Source: Parietaria judaica (Eukaryota > Streptophyta > Magnoliopsida > Rosales > Urticaceae). From it: a DNA stretch of 64,000 bases. Of the stretch, positions 45,705 to 56,216 are shown in pieces. Both the position numbers and the translations under genes were made by a program. How positions within the stretch are numbered: the first letter of the stretch is position 1; each line of letters begins with the position of its first letter. Where the stretch lies: positions 40,127,201 through 40,191,200 of the forward strand of contig OX940861.1 in assembly GCA_954871525.1 (NCBI GenBank). Reading direction: 5' to 3'. The notes below the pieces were generated by a model. It was not told where the DNA came from. It did no database searches and saw only the letters and a program-made list of their open reading frames with translations.

Positions 45705-48700
45705 TTAGGCGTAGTATTTCCTCAGGTGCATGGCATTCCAGCTCCGGAGGACTCTTGTTCCTTCCGGAGTGGCTAGCCGGTATACTCCAGGTTTTACTAC
45801 TTCAGTGACGATGTAAGGTCCTTCCCAGTTGGCCCCGAGCTTACCCGCGTTCAACTCGGTGGTGTTCTGGAAAACTTTTCTGAGGACCAGCTCTCCCACT
45901 ATAAATTTCCGACGTTTGACCTTTGAATTGTAATACCTTGCTATCGAGTTTTGATAGTTGGTAATTCTTATCAAAGCCTGTTCTCGTCTTTCGTCGATGT
46001 GGTCGAGCTGATATTCCCTCATTTCGTCGTTGAGTTCTGCGTTCAAGGGTGCGTGTTCCCTTCGAAGGCTGGGTGTCTCTATCTCTGCTGGTATTACGGC
46101 TTCGGTGCCGTATACCATTGAAAATGGAGTTTCCCCGGTGGCCCTACGCGGGGTAGTTCTGTAGGACCAAAGGACTCCAATGAGCTCATCAGCCCATCGT
46201 CCTTTTTTGGTGTCTAAGCGTCTCTTGAACTCATCCACTATGATCCGATTGGCTACCTCGGCTTGGCCATTGCCCTGGGGGTACCTCGGAGTGGATGTGT
46301 TCAAGGATATTTTCCAGTTGATACAGAAGTTTTGAAATCTCGTGGAAATAAACTGGGGTCCATTATCAGCTATTATCTCTTTTGGGAGGCCGAAACGGCA
46401 AATGATGTTTTTCCAGAGGAAATTTTCTACATCGACGTCCCTGATTTTAGCGTATGCTTCGGCTTCCACCCATTTGGAGAAGTAGTCTGTTACGACGAGT
46501 ATGAATCTTTTCCCAGCCGGGGCTAAGGGAAAAGGCCCGACTATGTCCATAGACCATTTCATGAACGGGTATGGGACTGAGACTGAGGAGAGTTCTTCTG
46601 CTGGCCGGTGTATGGACGGGGAGTGTCTTTGGCATTTATCGCATCTTCTGGCGTACGCTTCGCTGTCTGCCAGCATGGTGGCCCAGAAGAAGCCTTGCCT
46701 TTTCGCTTTGTTTGCCAAAGATCTTACTCCGGAGTGGTTGCCGCATTCTCCGTCATGGATTTCGTGGAGTACAATTTGAGCTTCGGTCTTCCCTAGGCAC
46801 CTTAGGTAGGGTCCGGTGTAGCTGCGTTTGTACAATTTTCCCCCGATAATGCAGAATCTGGCGCTTTGGATTCTCAGTTTCCTAGCCTTCTGCTTGTCTT
46901 GGGGTTTGGCTCCAGTTAAGATATAGTTGACGATCGGGGTTCTCCAATCGTCTTCTTCCATTTGGATGTTGTAAACTTCGCGTGTCACGCTAGGTTCATC
47001 TATTGTTTCGACTGGAATTATCCTCTTTACTTCGGGATTCGAAGTTGAAGCTAAACCAGCCAATGCATCTCCTGATGCGTTCTCGCTTCTCGGTATCTGG
47101 ATTATCTCGACGTGATCGAATTGTTGAATTAAACCTTTTACTACCGAAAGGTATTTTTCCATTCTATCGTCACGGGTGGCGTATTCGCCACTGATTTGAC
47201 TGGTAATTAGCTTGGAGTCGGAATGGGCCCTTATCCTTCGGGCTTCTACGGCTTTTGCTAGTTTGAGGCCAGCGATGAGGGCCTCATATTCGGTCTCGTT
47301 GTTTGTCGCATGGAATTTCAATCTGAAAGATTGTTCCAACACTTCTCCCGTAGGGGATATCAAACGAATCCTGATCCCGGATCCACCTTGGTTTGAGGCT
47401 CCATCGACTTCGAGTCTCCATTCTCCATCTTCGTGACCCTCTTTCGAGCCATCGGCCGGTAATTCGATCAGAAAATCAGCCAGTACTTGTGATTTCGCAC
47501 AAGTACGGATTTTGTATTCTATATCGAACTCGCTTAGCTCGACTGCCCATTTTATGAGTCTTCCCGATTGGTTCGGGCTGTGGAGGATGATCCTCAAAGG
47601 CTGGGTGGTCATGACCATGATGGTGTGGGATTGGAAGTAAGGCCGGAGTTTTCTCGCTGCGGTTATCATTGCCAATGCGAGTTTTTCGATAGCTGGGTAT
47701 CTGGTTTCAGCATCTTCTAGAGATTTGCTGATGTAGAATATTGGCCTTTGCTCACCACGGTCCTCTCTCACTATTACCCCACTCACTGCCGATGGTGAGA
47801 CAGCCAAGTATAAGAATAATGGCTCTCCTAGGATCGGTCTGGTAAGTATGGGTGGCGCGGAGAGGTACCTTTTTAGCTTTTGGAATGCTTCCTCGCACTC
47901 TTCGGTCCATTCGAACTTTTTGTTCCTCTTCAAGAGTTTGTAAAAGGGTAGGCACTTGTCTGTTGCTCTTGATATGAACCGATGAAGGGCTGCGATTCTC
48001 CCAGTCAGCCTTTGTGTCTCCCTAACAGTCCTCGGGGAGGGCATGTCCTGGAGGGCTTTTATCTGGTCGGGATTAGCTTCTATTCCTCGCCGAGTGACTA
48101 AATAACCCAGGAATTTTCCCGAAGTTACCCCGAAGGTGCATTTTGTCGGGTTAAGCTTCATTTGATACTTTCGTAGTATCGCGAAGCACTCTTCTAGGTG
48201 GGCTACGTGATCGGTTGCTTGGGAGGATTTTACCAACATATCATCAATATAGACCTCCATGGTTTTGCCGAGTTGCTCGGCAAACATCCGGTTAACTAAT
48301 CTTTGATATGTGGCTCCGGCATTCTTTAACCCGAAGGGCATAACTTTGTAACAGTATGTACCCATGTCGGTTATAAAAGCCGTTTTTTCCTGGTCCTCCG
48401 GGTGCATGAGGATTTGATTGTATCCCAAAAACGCGTCCATGAATGACAGTAATTCGTGCCCACACGTTGCTTCGACTAGGCGGTCAATGTGGGGCATTGG
48501 GAAACTGTCTTTGGGACAGGCTTTGTTTAGGTCAGTGAAGTCAATACAGACTCTTGCCTTTCCATTTTTCTTTTTCACGACGACCGTATTTGCTAACCAG
48601 TCCGGGTATTTGACTTCCCTGATGGATCCGGTTTGCAGCAGTTTCGTGACTTCTTCGTTTACGGCTTGGGCCCGGTCTGGGCCTAGCTTTCGTCTTTTTT

Positions 48701-48986
48701 ATTTTACCGGCTTATAACTGGGATCTACATTCAGGCGATGGGTTGCGATGCTTGGGTCTATTCCGGGCATGTCCTTGTGGGACCAAGCAAAACAATCCCG
48801 GTTTTTAGTGAGGAATTTGAGGAGTTCTTTTCTGACGTTATTGTCCAGTCCTTTCCCTATCCCTACCCGGTGATCCGGATTATCGGGATCGATCTGGACC
48901 TGGACTGTCATTTCCAAGTTGGGTCCATCCGTGTCGGCGGTCCTCTCCTGGCCGTCCTCCTCTTTTCCTTCTACCGACATTAATTG
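45705..48986 (-). pseudogene. pol: reverse transcriptase, RNase H and integrase of the Tat element, with one nonsense codon
   Basis: From the codon after the TAG at 48987-48989 the frame runs CAA TTA ATG... to a TAA at 48699-48701 (in the motif PVK-stop-KRRKLGPDR), then stays open for over 950 codons to 45705. Motifs in order: RT (ARVCIDFTDLNKACPKD; YIDD in VYIDDMLVKS), RT RNase H with 'YPAIEKLALA', a second RNase H (EVDGASNQGGSG), integrase zinc finger (H-HDGECGNHSG...CDKCQRHS), and DDE residues (WSMDIVG, IADNGPQF, EVANRII). All parts are in the same frame as the upstream protease. The TAA probably replaces CAA, so this copy is not expected to make full pol. Confidence 0.88.
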
Positions 48987-51531
48987 CTATGCGGTAGATT
49001 TTTCTCTTGCGGTCTTAGCGGCTTGGATGTTCCGGAATGCGCTCATATAGCAGATCCTGGATTGCTTCTGATTTCCCTTGACTTCAACAATTTTTCCTTC
49101 CCTATTCGGGAAGCGTATTAATTGATGATAAGTTGACGGTACGGCCTTCATCATGTGCAACCAGGGTCTTCCTAGTATCATGTTGTAAACTAACGGGCAG
49201 TCTAATACTAGGAAGTTCTTTGTCCTTCCTACCCCTGCTGCTGCGATTGACAGCCGCACCGTGCCTATTGCACTGATGGTCCCTCCATCGAAGCCGGTTA
49301 GAGGGATGGCTTCCCTGCTGATCTCAGTTTCTTCGACTCCCAACTTCAGCAACGGTTCCAGGAAGATCACATCGACTGAGCTCCCATTGTCGATTAGTAT
49401 TCTATCCATCGTGTATGAGGCAACTAGGAGTGTGACAACTAGCGCGTCATCATGCGTACCGATCAGTGTGGCTGCTTCACTGTCCTTGAATGAAATTTCG
49501 AAATCCGGTTCTCGCCTCGGAACAATTACTGGTCCGGCTTTGAGCCTTCGTTGGTGAGCCTTGATGGAATTGACTGAATTTCCGTGCAGCTGGGACCCTC
49601 CTACTATTGTGTAGATTCTGCCAATGGGCTCGGGGATCTCATCAAGCTGTTCGCCAATGTCTTCTGCTTCCTCATATGTCTGTTCGTCTGGTTCTTCGAG
49701 CATGTGTACCCGTCCTCTTTTGTTTGGCTGGGCATTTTCCCTTGGTGTCCCTTGCTGTTCGGCTCTTTTTTGGCTGTTCTGAGGTTGGTCTTGAGGGGGG
49801 TTCTGTTCGGATGCTTGCCCGTTCCTCAGCTCATTGCCGAAGTTTATTTCTCCCAATTCTCCATTGATGTATTTTTCGGCCAGGCGAGTACGGAGCACCA
49901 TACAGTTTCTTGTGTGGTGTCCATACGCCTTGTGGAAATTGCACCATGCTTTGGGGTCGTGTCGCGGGAACGCTTCACGGTTATAGGGCGGGAAATCCTT
50001 GGTGCTGACTAATATCTCTCCTGGGGCTTCTTCTGCTTCAGCCTGTGCTTCGAAATCCGTGGTTTCTGAATTTACGTTGAAAACGTATGGATTTCGCGGG
50101 TTCGGTCCTTTGTTTTCCCTTGGACTCTGGGTTTGGAACGGATGCCTTTGGGTCGGGGAGGAGCTCCTTTGTCCTCTGAAGGGATTGTTGTGGCCTCCGG
50201 TTCTGGGCTGCATCGGTTGACCGGGTAGACCTGGGTTTCGTTGATGGACGGGCTGGAGTCCGTGCTTTTTTCGTAAAGCCTCTAGCTCCTCGTCGTGTCT
50301 GATCCAATTGGACGATCTGTGGATTACGTCTTCAATGGAGTTGTAACGATTTACGACTATATCCGTTCTGAATTTTGAGTCGTACCATAACCCGGCTGTG
50401 AGCGCAGCTATGGCAGTTTCGTCACTTATTCCGTTTATCTTGACCATGGTTTTCTTGAACCGGGTCATGAAGGATCTGAGAGGCTCTCCTCTCTCCTGCT
50501 GTAAAGCATAGAGGTTTGCCACTGTGGTCTCGGTTTTCATAAACATGGATAAAATGTTTGAGAAACAGGGTGGTCAGCTGCCCGAAGTTATCGATGGATC
50601 GAGGTTCCAGTTTTGAGAACCACTCCATTGCTGGGCCGGCCAGATTCTCCGAAAAGTACTGGCATCGTCCAGCGTCCAACTCGTGTGCTTCCAAATTTCC
50701 TCACCCCATTGCGATCCTGAATGACCTTAGGTGTACTTTGGGGTCAGTTGTCCCATCGTACTTTGGCAGATTCACTCGTTCTCCGTCTCTGAGTTTTACG
50801 CTAGTTATAGCGAGTCTGAAGGGGGTCCTTTCTGATTCCTCCACTAGACGTTCTATCTCAGGAGCAGCGGTGGTGGCGCTGTGTACACGGGAGTGTACAC
50901 GAACGAGCTTTTCGTTCATCTCAGCCATTGAGCGCTTAAGTTCCTCCAGCTCCGTGCTTTGGGGAGCGGGTTCGGGCTGCACGGCCTGGAGGTGTGCCCG
51001 TCCGTACACCGGACTTGGATGCCTCGGGTACGTGCTAGGCTGCCCATTAAGGGCTTGGGTGATGTTGCGATTTTGCTCGAGTCCGGACAGATAGCCCGGA
51101 CGACCAGAGTGTTGGCGACTGCTTGATGCGAAGTTCCCTGTCCCAGTCGGGTAGTATCCTGACAGGGGGGTGAAGAGAGGTGTCCCTACTTCGGGGGGCG
51201 GCGGAGGTGTTGGGGGTCTGGGGCCGTTAGGCAGCGGGGGCTGGTTTTGCCTCGACGCTTGCGGATTGTCCAGATCAGAAAAATCAAAATGGACAGCGCT
51301 GAGGTTAGCCCGGCTCTGGTGCCCAGAACCCCGTGCTGGATCTACTCGGCTACTATTCTGGTGTTGTTCATTTTGAGCTTGGTCTGCCGCGAGAAGTTCG
51401 ATCTGCCTGCGCAGTTCTTGGTTCTCGGCGTTCCTCGCCTCCAGTTGAGACTGTAGTTCGTCGGTTCCCGTGTTTTGCCTGGGGTTGTTCACCTCAGACT
51501 CAGTCACGGCTACGATTTCGTCGTTGCTCAT
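48987..51531 (-). pseudogene. gag-protease of the Tat element, broken by a stop and a frameshift
   Basis: The frame from MSNDEIVAV (51531) runs to a TGA at 50701-50703 (after RSFRIAMG), continues in frame (GNLEAHELDAGRCQYFSENLAGPAMEWFSKL), then shifts by one base near 50550-50570 into the frame that holds the rest of gag and the protease. Features: retrotransposon gag domain (AGPAMEWF...), a zinc-knuckle-like motif WCNFHKAYGHHTRNC, and an aspartic protease with RILIDNGSSVDVIF. It ends at a TAG (48987-48989) whose 3' context is CAATTA. An earlier in-frame ATG at 51573 lies only a few bases past the primer-binding site. Confidence 0.82.
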
Positions 51532-51575
51532 GTTTGCGAAGTGCTTCGAGCTCGTGGATGTTGGCGAGATCAATT

Positions 51576-51594
51576 TCCCACAGACGGCGCCAAA
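51576..51594 (-). other. Primer-binding site of the Tat element
   Basis: Directly inside the 5' LTR the minus strand reads TTGGCGCCGTCTGTGGGA. The TGGCGCCGT part is the usual plant gypsy site that pairs with the 3' end of a tRNA (Asp type). Confidence 0.65.
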
Positions 51595-51595
51595 C

Positions 51596-52460
51596 TGTTG
51601 ACGTGGTTTCCCACTTCAAACAGTCAGTGTGACTTGTGAGTGTATGATATTTGTTGGATTAAGATATTGTGGAATTCGATCTCTCACGTTGCGAGCTCTC
51701 GATTCACTCTCGATATATGTATATAGATATAAGCGATATAAATGAGACGAGTGGTTTTTTATAGAGGTTCGTCCCAAGGCGGTAGTTGACTACGTCCTCT
51801 GTTAGTTTATTGCGACAGATAGCATAGACGGATGGCTACAGGCAACAAATTACGTCTAGAATAAAAGAAAAGAATGAAAAAGGGAACAAAGAATACAACA
51901 AAATCTCTAAGCGAGCAAGAATGCCGAGTAGGAGCTTTCGATGTAAATTCTCAAGATGGTGTACGAGTATCTCTCCTTTGATCTGGGCTTGAGCTTGATA
52001 TTTATAGATTTCAATTCTTCCCGTTGAACTTCCAAGAATCGTGGGGTTGTCTTTCCGAGCTGAACGGGTTGAATGGCTTGCCTTGCTACACGTGTCCCAC
52101 GACTGCGTTCTCTTCGTCGTGTTTGAATTATGCCCGTTGAAGACTTGACTTCGTACTCCTGATCTTTCGCTTGGATTTGAAATGAGAGGCCGGGTAGAGA
52201 GTATGACGATTATACCCTTGTCTTTCTGGGTTGATGACGGATAGATATTGGGCCTTTGGGCCTTTTGGGCCTTTTGGGCCGAGTGGCTTTGTATCCGTTG
52301 GGCTTTATCTGATTGAGAGCTTTAGTGGACTTCTCAATTGGGCTTTTGTGAATATCGAATTATTTCTTTTGAAACCTTCAATCTTTGTTTGTGGATTTAA
52401 TTAATTCACGACTTTAGTACTTTATGTCATATTAAATAATGACGAATTTGTACATCAACA
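51596..52460 (-). repeat. 5' LTR of the Tat-type element
   Basis: Plus-strand text starts TGTTGACGTGG and ends TACATCAACA. A TATA box should lie on the minus strand (tataaatatc, complement at about 51998-52007). Confidence 0.92.
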
Positions 52461-52465
52461 AGGTT

Positions 52466-52522
52466 CACCTCGTTTTTTTACAATTAATCCGCTATGATTG
52501 ATGGAGATTTTTGGCATCAATA
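52466..52522 (+). mobile_element. Older solo LTR, right part
   Basis: These 57 bp complete the LTR that starts at 39648. The reading resumes after the duplicated AGGTT ('gatc AGGTT cacctcg'), in keeping with the repeated 'cacctcgttgta' phrases on the left side. It ends GGCATCAATA before ATATT. Confidence 0.6.
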
Positions 52523-52527
52523 ATATT

Positions 52528-53256
52528 GACTTGAAATTTTAAATGAATTTACACTAAAAAATAAAAATCTATAATAATTAAAAAAAATTAAAAATGGTTT
52601 GAATCTCACTTCAATGGTTGAAAAAAAAAAAAAACCCTTTAATAGCGGAAGCACAACTGCTAGTGCTTCCTCTATTTGTTAAAGGTTTTTTTTTATTATT
52701 TTATTTTTTTACCACAAAAGGATTATTAATATATGCAAAATGTATAGAAAAAATGTTTAGAACGTTAAATTTTATCAAATGGTTTAGAAATACCGATGTT
52801 ATTGGCCGGTATTGAGTTTATCGGGACTCAAGCCGAAGAGTAATTTTAGAATTCCCTCGAAATTGTAACATATGTTAAATTACAAAAGACATTTGTATAA
52901 ATTAATAACTACTCATTCATATACGACGTGTGTAGCGTTTTTTAAAGACAAAAATAGTAACTAAATCTATAGAATCAAATTTTTTTTCAATCATACATTT
53001 TTTAGTATAAATTAAAATCATTTCAGTGACTCAAAATTTCAAATTTTATTTTTCTATTGTATTTAATTAGTCGATAATAGCGATTAGCAGGCTTAGAAAT
53101 GCATGAGCCATGTACGTCGCCACGTTATTGGTTAATAACGCTTTGGAGTCCATTCAATTCAATCAGCACCACTACACTGTTTATAAGAGAATCTTTTTTC
53201 TAACTCAAAAACAAAAAAATGAAACACGCAAGTGTCAGCTACTAGAACCGTACGCG

Positions 53257-53305
<49 letters not shown>

Positions 53306-53773
53306 CTATTACACTTCAAAATTAAATCAAATTGGATAACACAATATTCCATTCCCGAAACCCAGAAAATGAAATAAAAAAATTGACCCTCTTCTCTTGC
53401 AGTGCCATTTCTCAGAGAAAACATCTAACCTTTCATCTATGCCCTCTGGTAATTTTTTTATTTTTATTTTTATTTTTATTTTTTATATATATTTTATACT
53501 TCGCTCAGTTGGGTAGTTTTGATTTTGTATGATGAGAAGCCGAGACTAATTTTTCTTCACTTGGGTTTTTGAATTTCTCCAGGATTTTTCTCCGTAATTT
53601 TAATTGTTTTTTATTCATGCTATTTATTAATTGAATGAAATGATAATAATCCATTGAAACCTAACCCAATTGTTGATACAGTTGCTTGTATCTATAATAA
53701 GCTTGCACCTCCACAGTGTGATTTTGATTCAAAACTGACCATGTCCATGAATTTTCTTTTCAGTTTTCTAATT
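52528..53773. other. AT-rich intergenic DNA and presumed 5' region of the F-box gene
   Basis: It contains an (AT) run at 53262-53300. A possible 5'-UTR intron could run from about 53449 (ctctg|gtaatt) to 53763 (ttttcag|ttttc). No other gene is seen. Confidence 0.45.
53262..53300. repeat. (AT)n microsatellite, 39 bp
   Basis: An uninterrupted alternating AT run. Confidence 0.92.
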
Positions 53774-55620
53774 ATGCACGATTGTAAAAATGAAACCTCG
53801 TTCGAAAAGCTCCCGGACTATCTTCTCGTTGATATATTCGTCCGGATTCCGGTCTCGGAGTGGGCCCAACTCTCGTGTGTAAGGAAACAGTGGGCCCTCC
53901 TGTTTCAAGGAGAATGCTTGTGGCGAGCGGCTCTGGAGAAGACGTACCCTTTCGCAAGCCGCGCTCCAAGGTGGCCTGGCCCGATTCCTCGAGGGTTAAG
54001 TAAAAGGTACTCATAAATCTCGCCGGTATTTTCCGTTATAGCATTGCTTCTCTGTCCATTCTGGTATGTTAGTTTTCTCTTCATAGAATTAGAGTTCATT
54101 ACCTTACGAGTAATTCTCAGCAATGACCTCTAACCTTGTCGTGTTGTCTCAGTTTCCGTTCTCTATGCTTTATTAAGTATTTTCCCGCTTGAACTTTAAT
54201 CGTGGTAAATTTTCGCTACTCATTATCAGATCGAAATTTTTTCGTCAAACTTTAGGCCACGTAGAATGAACATACTACTCATCACGGATAAAATCACCAT
54301 AAATGTACTAAAATATTCATTTCCTATAGTTTAAACTTGTCGATAACCGTCAATTATTTAACGGTAGAAGGGTCATTGGTACGATTCACAAGTTCATCAG
54401 GAGGGAAGCTATTACATATATAGAATTACGAAAGGAAATTGAGACAACACGACAAGTTCAATAATCCCAACTTAATTCGTATACTTGACATGTATTGTTC
54501 TGGCATTGTTTCTGGTATATAAATTCATTATTGAAGTTGAAGATACTTTAGTCCCGTGAATTATGTTATCATAGCAACGAAGTTCTGATCTCCTCGCCTT
54601 GTATCACACAGGAGATACACGGCTCTCTATGTTAGTGAACACATATTTTCTCTCGTTGGCGAAGTTGATGAGATTGTTGGCCATACTTTTTTGTATCTAA
54701 AGGAACAGCTCGAAAGCTCAACCACTGCTTCACCGCATTCTGGGATACTTCACGGAACAATAATCGGTATGTCTCCTGATTTTTAATTTACAAAATTTTC
54801 TGTGATGTTCATTCGAAACAGAAATTATAAATGAGTGAAATCATTGTTCCGAATTTTTCCATTTTCACTAAAACCGGATATCCGAGAAAACCAGAAGTGG
54901 TTATTTCTTAATGGACATTAGTTTATTTTTTATACTGACATATATAGAGTAGAGCGGTTTTGGTCTAACCGGTTTTTATGAAGAAAATTGTTGTAAAAAT
55001 AAATACTTCAATGAAAATTAAACTTTTCTATTCCTTGAAAACACTTTTTAAAATAAAATAAAAATGAGTCTGTAATGACATATATATCACTGATTACAAA
55101 CTTTAAAAATCCATTATGTTAGATTACACTTTCCATTTGGGTAAAGAAATCACAGTTTGATTTTAATTTGTTTTTGCAGACCAGTTTATTGCAGTTGGCA
55201 AATCAAGAGACACCGCGTTCGATCTTGCTTCTCAGATATGGCTAGCTGTGCTCGACAATCTGGAAGATAACGAACCCACCTTTCAATTACTCAAACGTCT
55301 AGCGCAAGAGGTTGATGTAAGTTCATCCGTTACCGTGAATAATTCAAATGTGTATTGCTTAAGAATTAGTAAATTAAGTAGTTTTTTAATTAGTTATTCA
55401 TCATTTGGAAGAATTGGGAAGTCGGCTAAGATCCAGAGCATCGTTTTTGCAGGTTTTCCTCCCGTATCCGTATTCGAGATCGGTCAAAGTCCAGTGGAGA
55501 GTGTTCGAAAAGCTGCTCACAGATTTCCGAGACTGCTTAACGAGCGGAGATTATTACAGCGTCTTAGGTTGTGTGAAGAACAAGTTTCAGCCGATACCGT
55601 CAGCTTGGTTAGGTTTCTAG
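53774..55620 (+). CDS. F-box protein, four exons, about 230 aa
   Basis: Exons 53774-54006, 54612-54766, 55180-55316 and 55453-55620 join with GT-AG borders in phases 2, 1 and 0 and give 230 codons ending TAG. The N-terminal 45 residues match an F-box: FEKLPDYLLVDIFVRIPVSEWAQLSCVRKQWALLFQGECLWRA is split here as LPDYLLVDIFVRIP, SCVRKQW and LWRAALEK. The rest has no Kelch or LRR repeats and ends in a conserved-looking domain (SVKVQWRVFEKLLTDF...YYSVLGCVKNKFQPIP). F-box proteins are substrate adaptors of SCF ubiquitin ligases; the target is unknown. The start is uncertain: in-frame ATGs lie upstream at 53741 and 53654, but a plausible splice acceptor (ttttcag) sits just before 53774. Confidence 0.8.
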
Positions 55621-56216
55621 TTCCTAACCATGTTTGAGTTCAATTGGTGACTCACTGTATACTATAGTGTATATACCTCAGCTTTGGTGAATCATCAAAC
55701 ATGAACATAGATACTCTGATGATTGGCAAATTAGCTTGGAATTTAGAACAGAAAAAGATGTATAAAATGAGAAAACCGCCCGCTTATGGGAAATTATTAC
55801 TCGTAAATTATAGGACATTCTTGCCCCTACCGAGTTAAACTTCTGATGGAATTGCTGCAACAAAGTGAAAGCTTTCTTTTTTATCTCATTAATTCATATG
55901 TAGAAAGTAGCAACACAAGCAAATTTCTTTCTTTCTTTTTATTTTTATTTTTAAAAGAGATGTCTATTATATTGACAAAAATAAAATTACAATGCAAGGT
56001 CCGAAAATGGTTTACAATGAGTTGACCTGTAAACCGGGCCAGCCAGACAGACCAAACTCTACTATAAGAAGATAGAAAAACAAGGACTACTCTTTAAAGA
56101 GAGCCTATCAAATCTCTCGAAAGATCCGCGAGAAATACCATGACTATCGATGTTTGCTTGCTTGCTTGCTTGCTCAACTAGCAAAGCTTCTCTAATGACA
56201 TTATCAAGAATGAATT
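55621..56216. other. Intergenic DNA between convergent F-box and dehydrogenase genes
   Basis: It holds 3' flanks and a (TTGC)5-like run at about 56154-56174. No gene is seen. Confidence 0.55.

Larger units (their letters stand above)
40528..52460 (-). mobile_element. Full-length Ty3/gypsy retrotransposon of the Tat type, 11,933 bp
   Basis: Two 865-bp LTRs (40528-41392 and 51596-52460) flank gag, protease, reverse transcriptase, RNase H and integrase on the minus strand. The domain order (integrase after RNase H) is that of Ty3/gypsy. The perfect TSD AGGTT is at 40523-40527 and 52461-52465. The primer-binding site (TTGGCGCCGTCTGTGGGA, minus) starts at the 5' LTR edge, and a polypurine tract (GTAGGGGGC) abuts the 3' LTR. 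A long extra region before the 3' LTR carries an antisense ORF, as known from Tat-lineage elements. I find about seven differences between the LTRs, so the insertion is young, although gag and pol contain stops. Confidence 0.93.

Noticed and set aside
49261..50220. Plus-strand ORFs opposite to gag-protease of the Tat element
   Set aside because: They are shadows of the retrotransposon coding strand without motifs or splice structure, unlike the antisense gene at 42187-44684.
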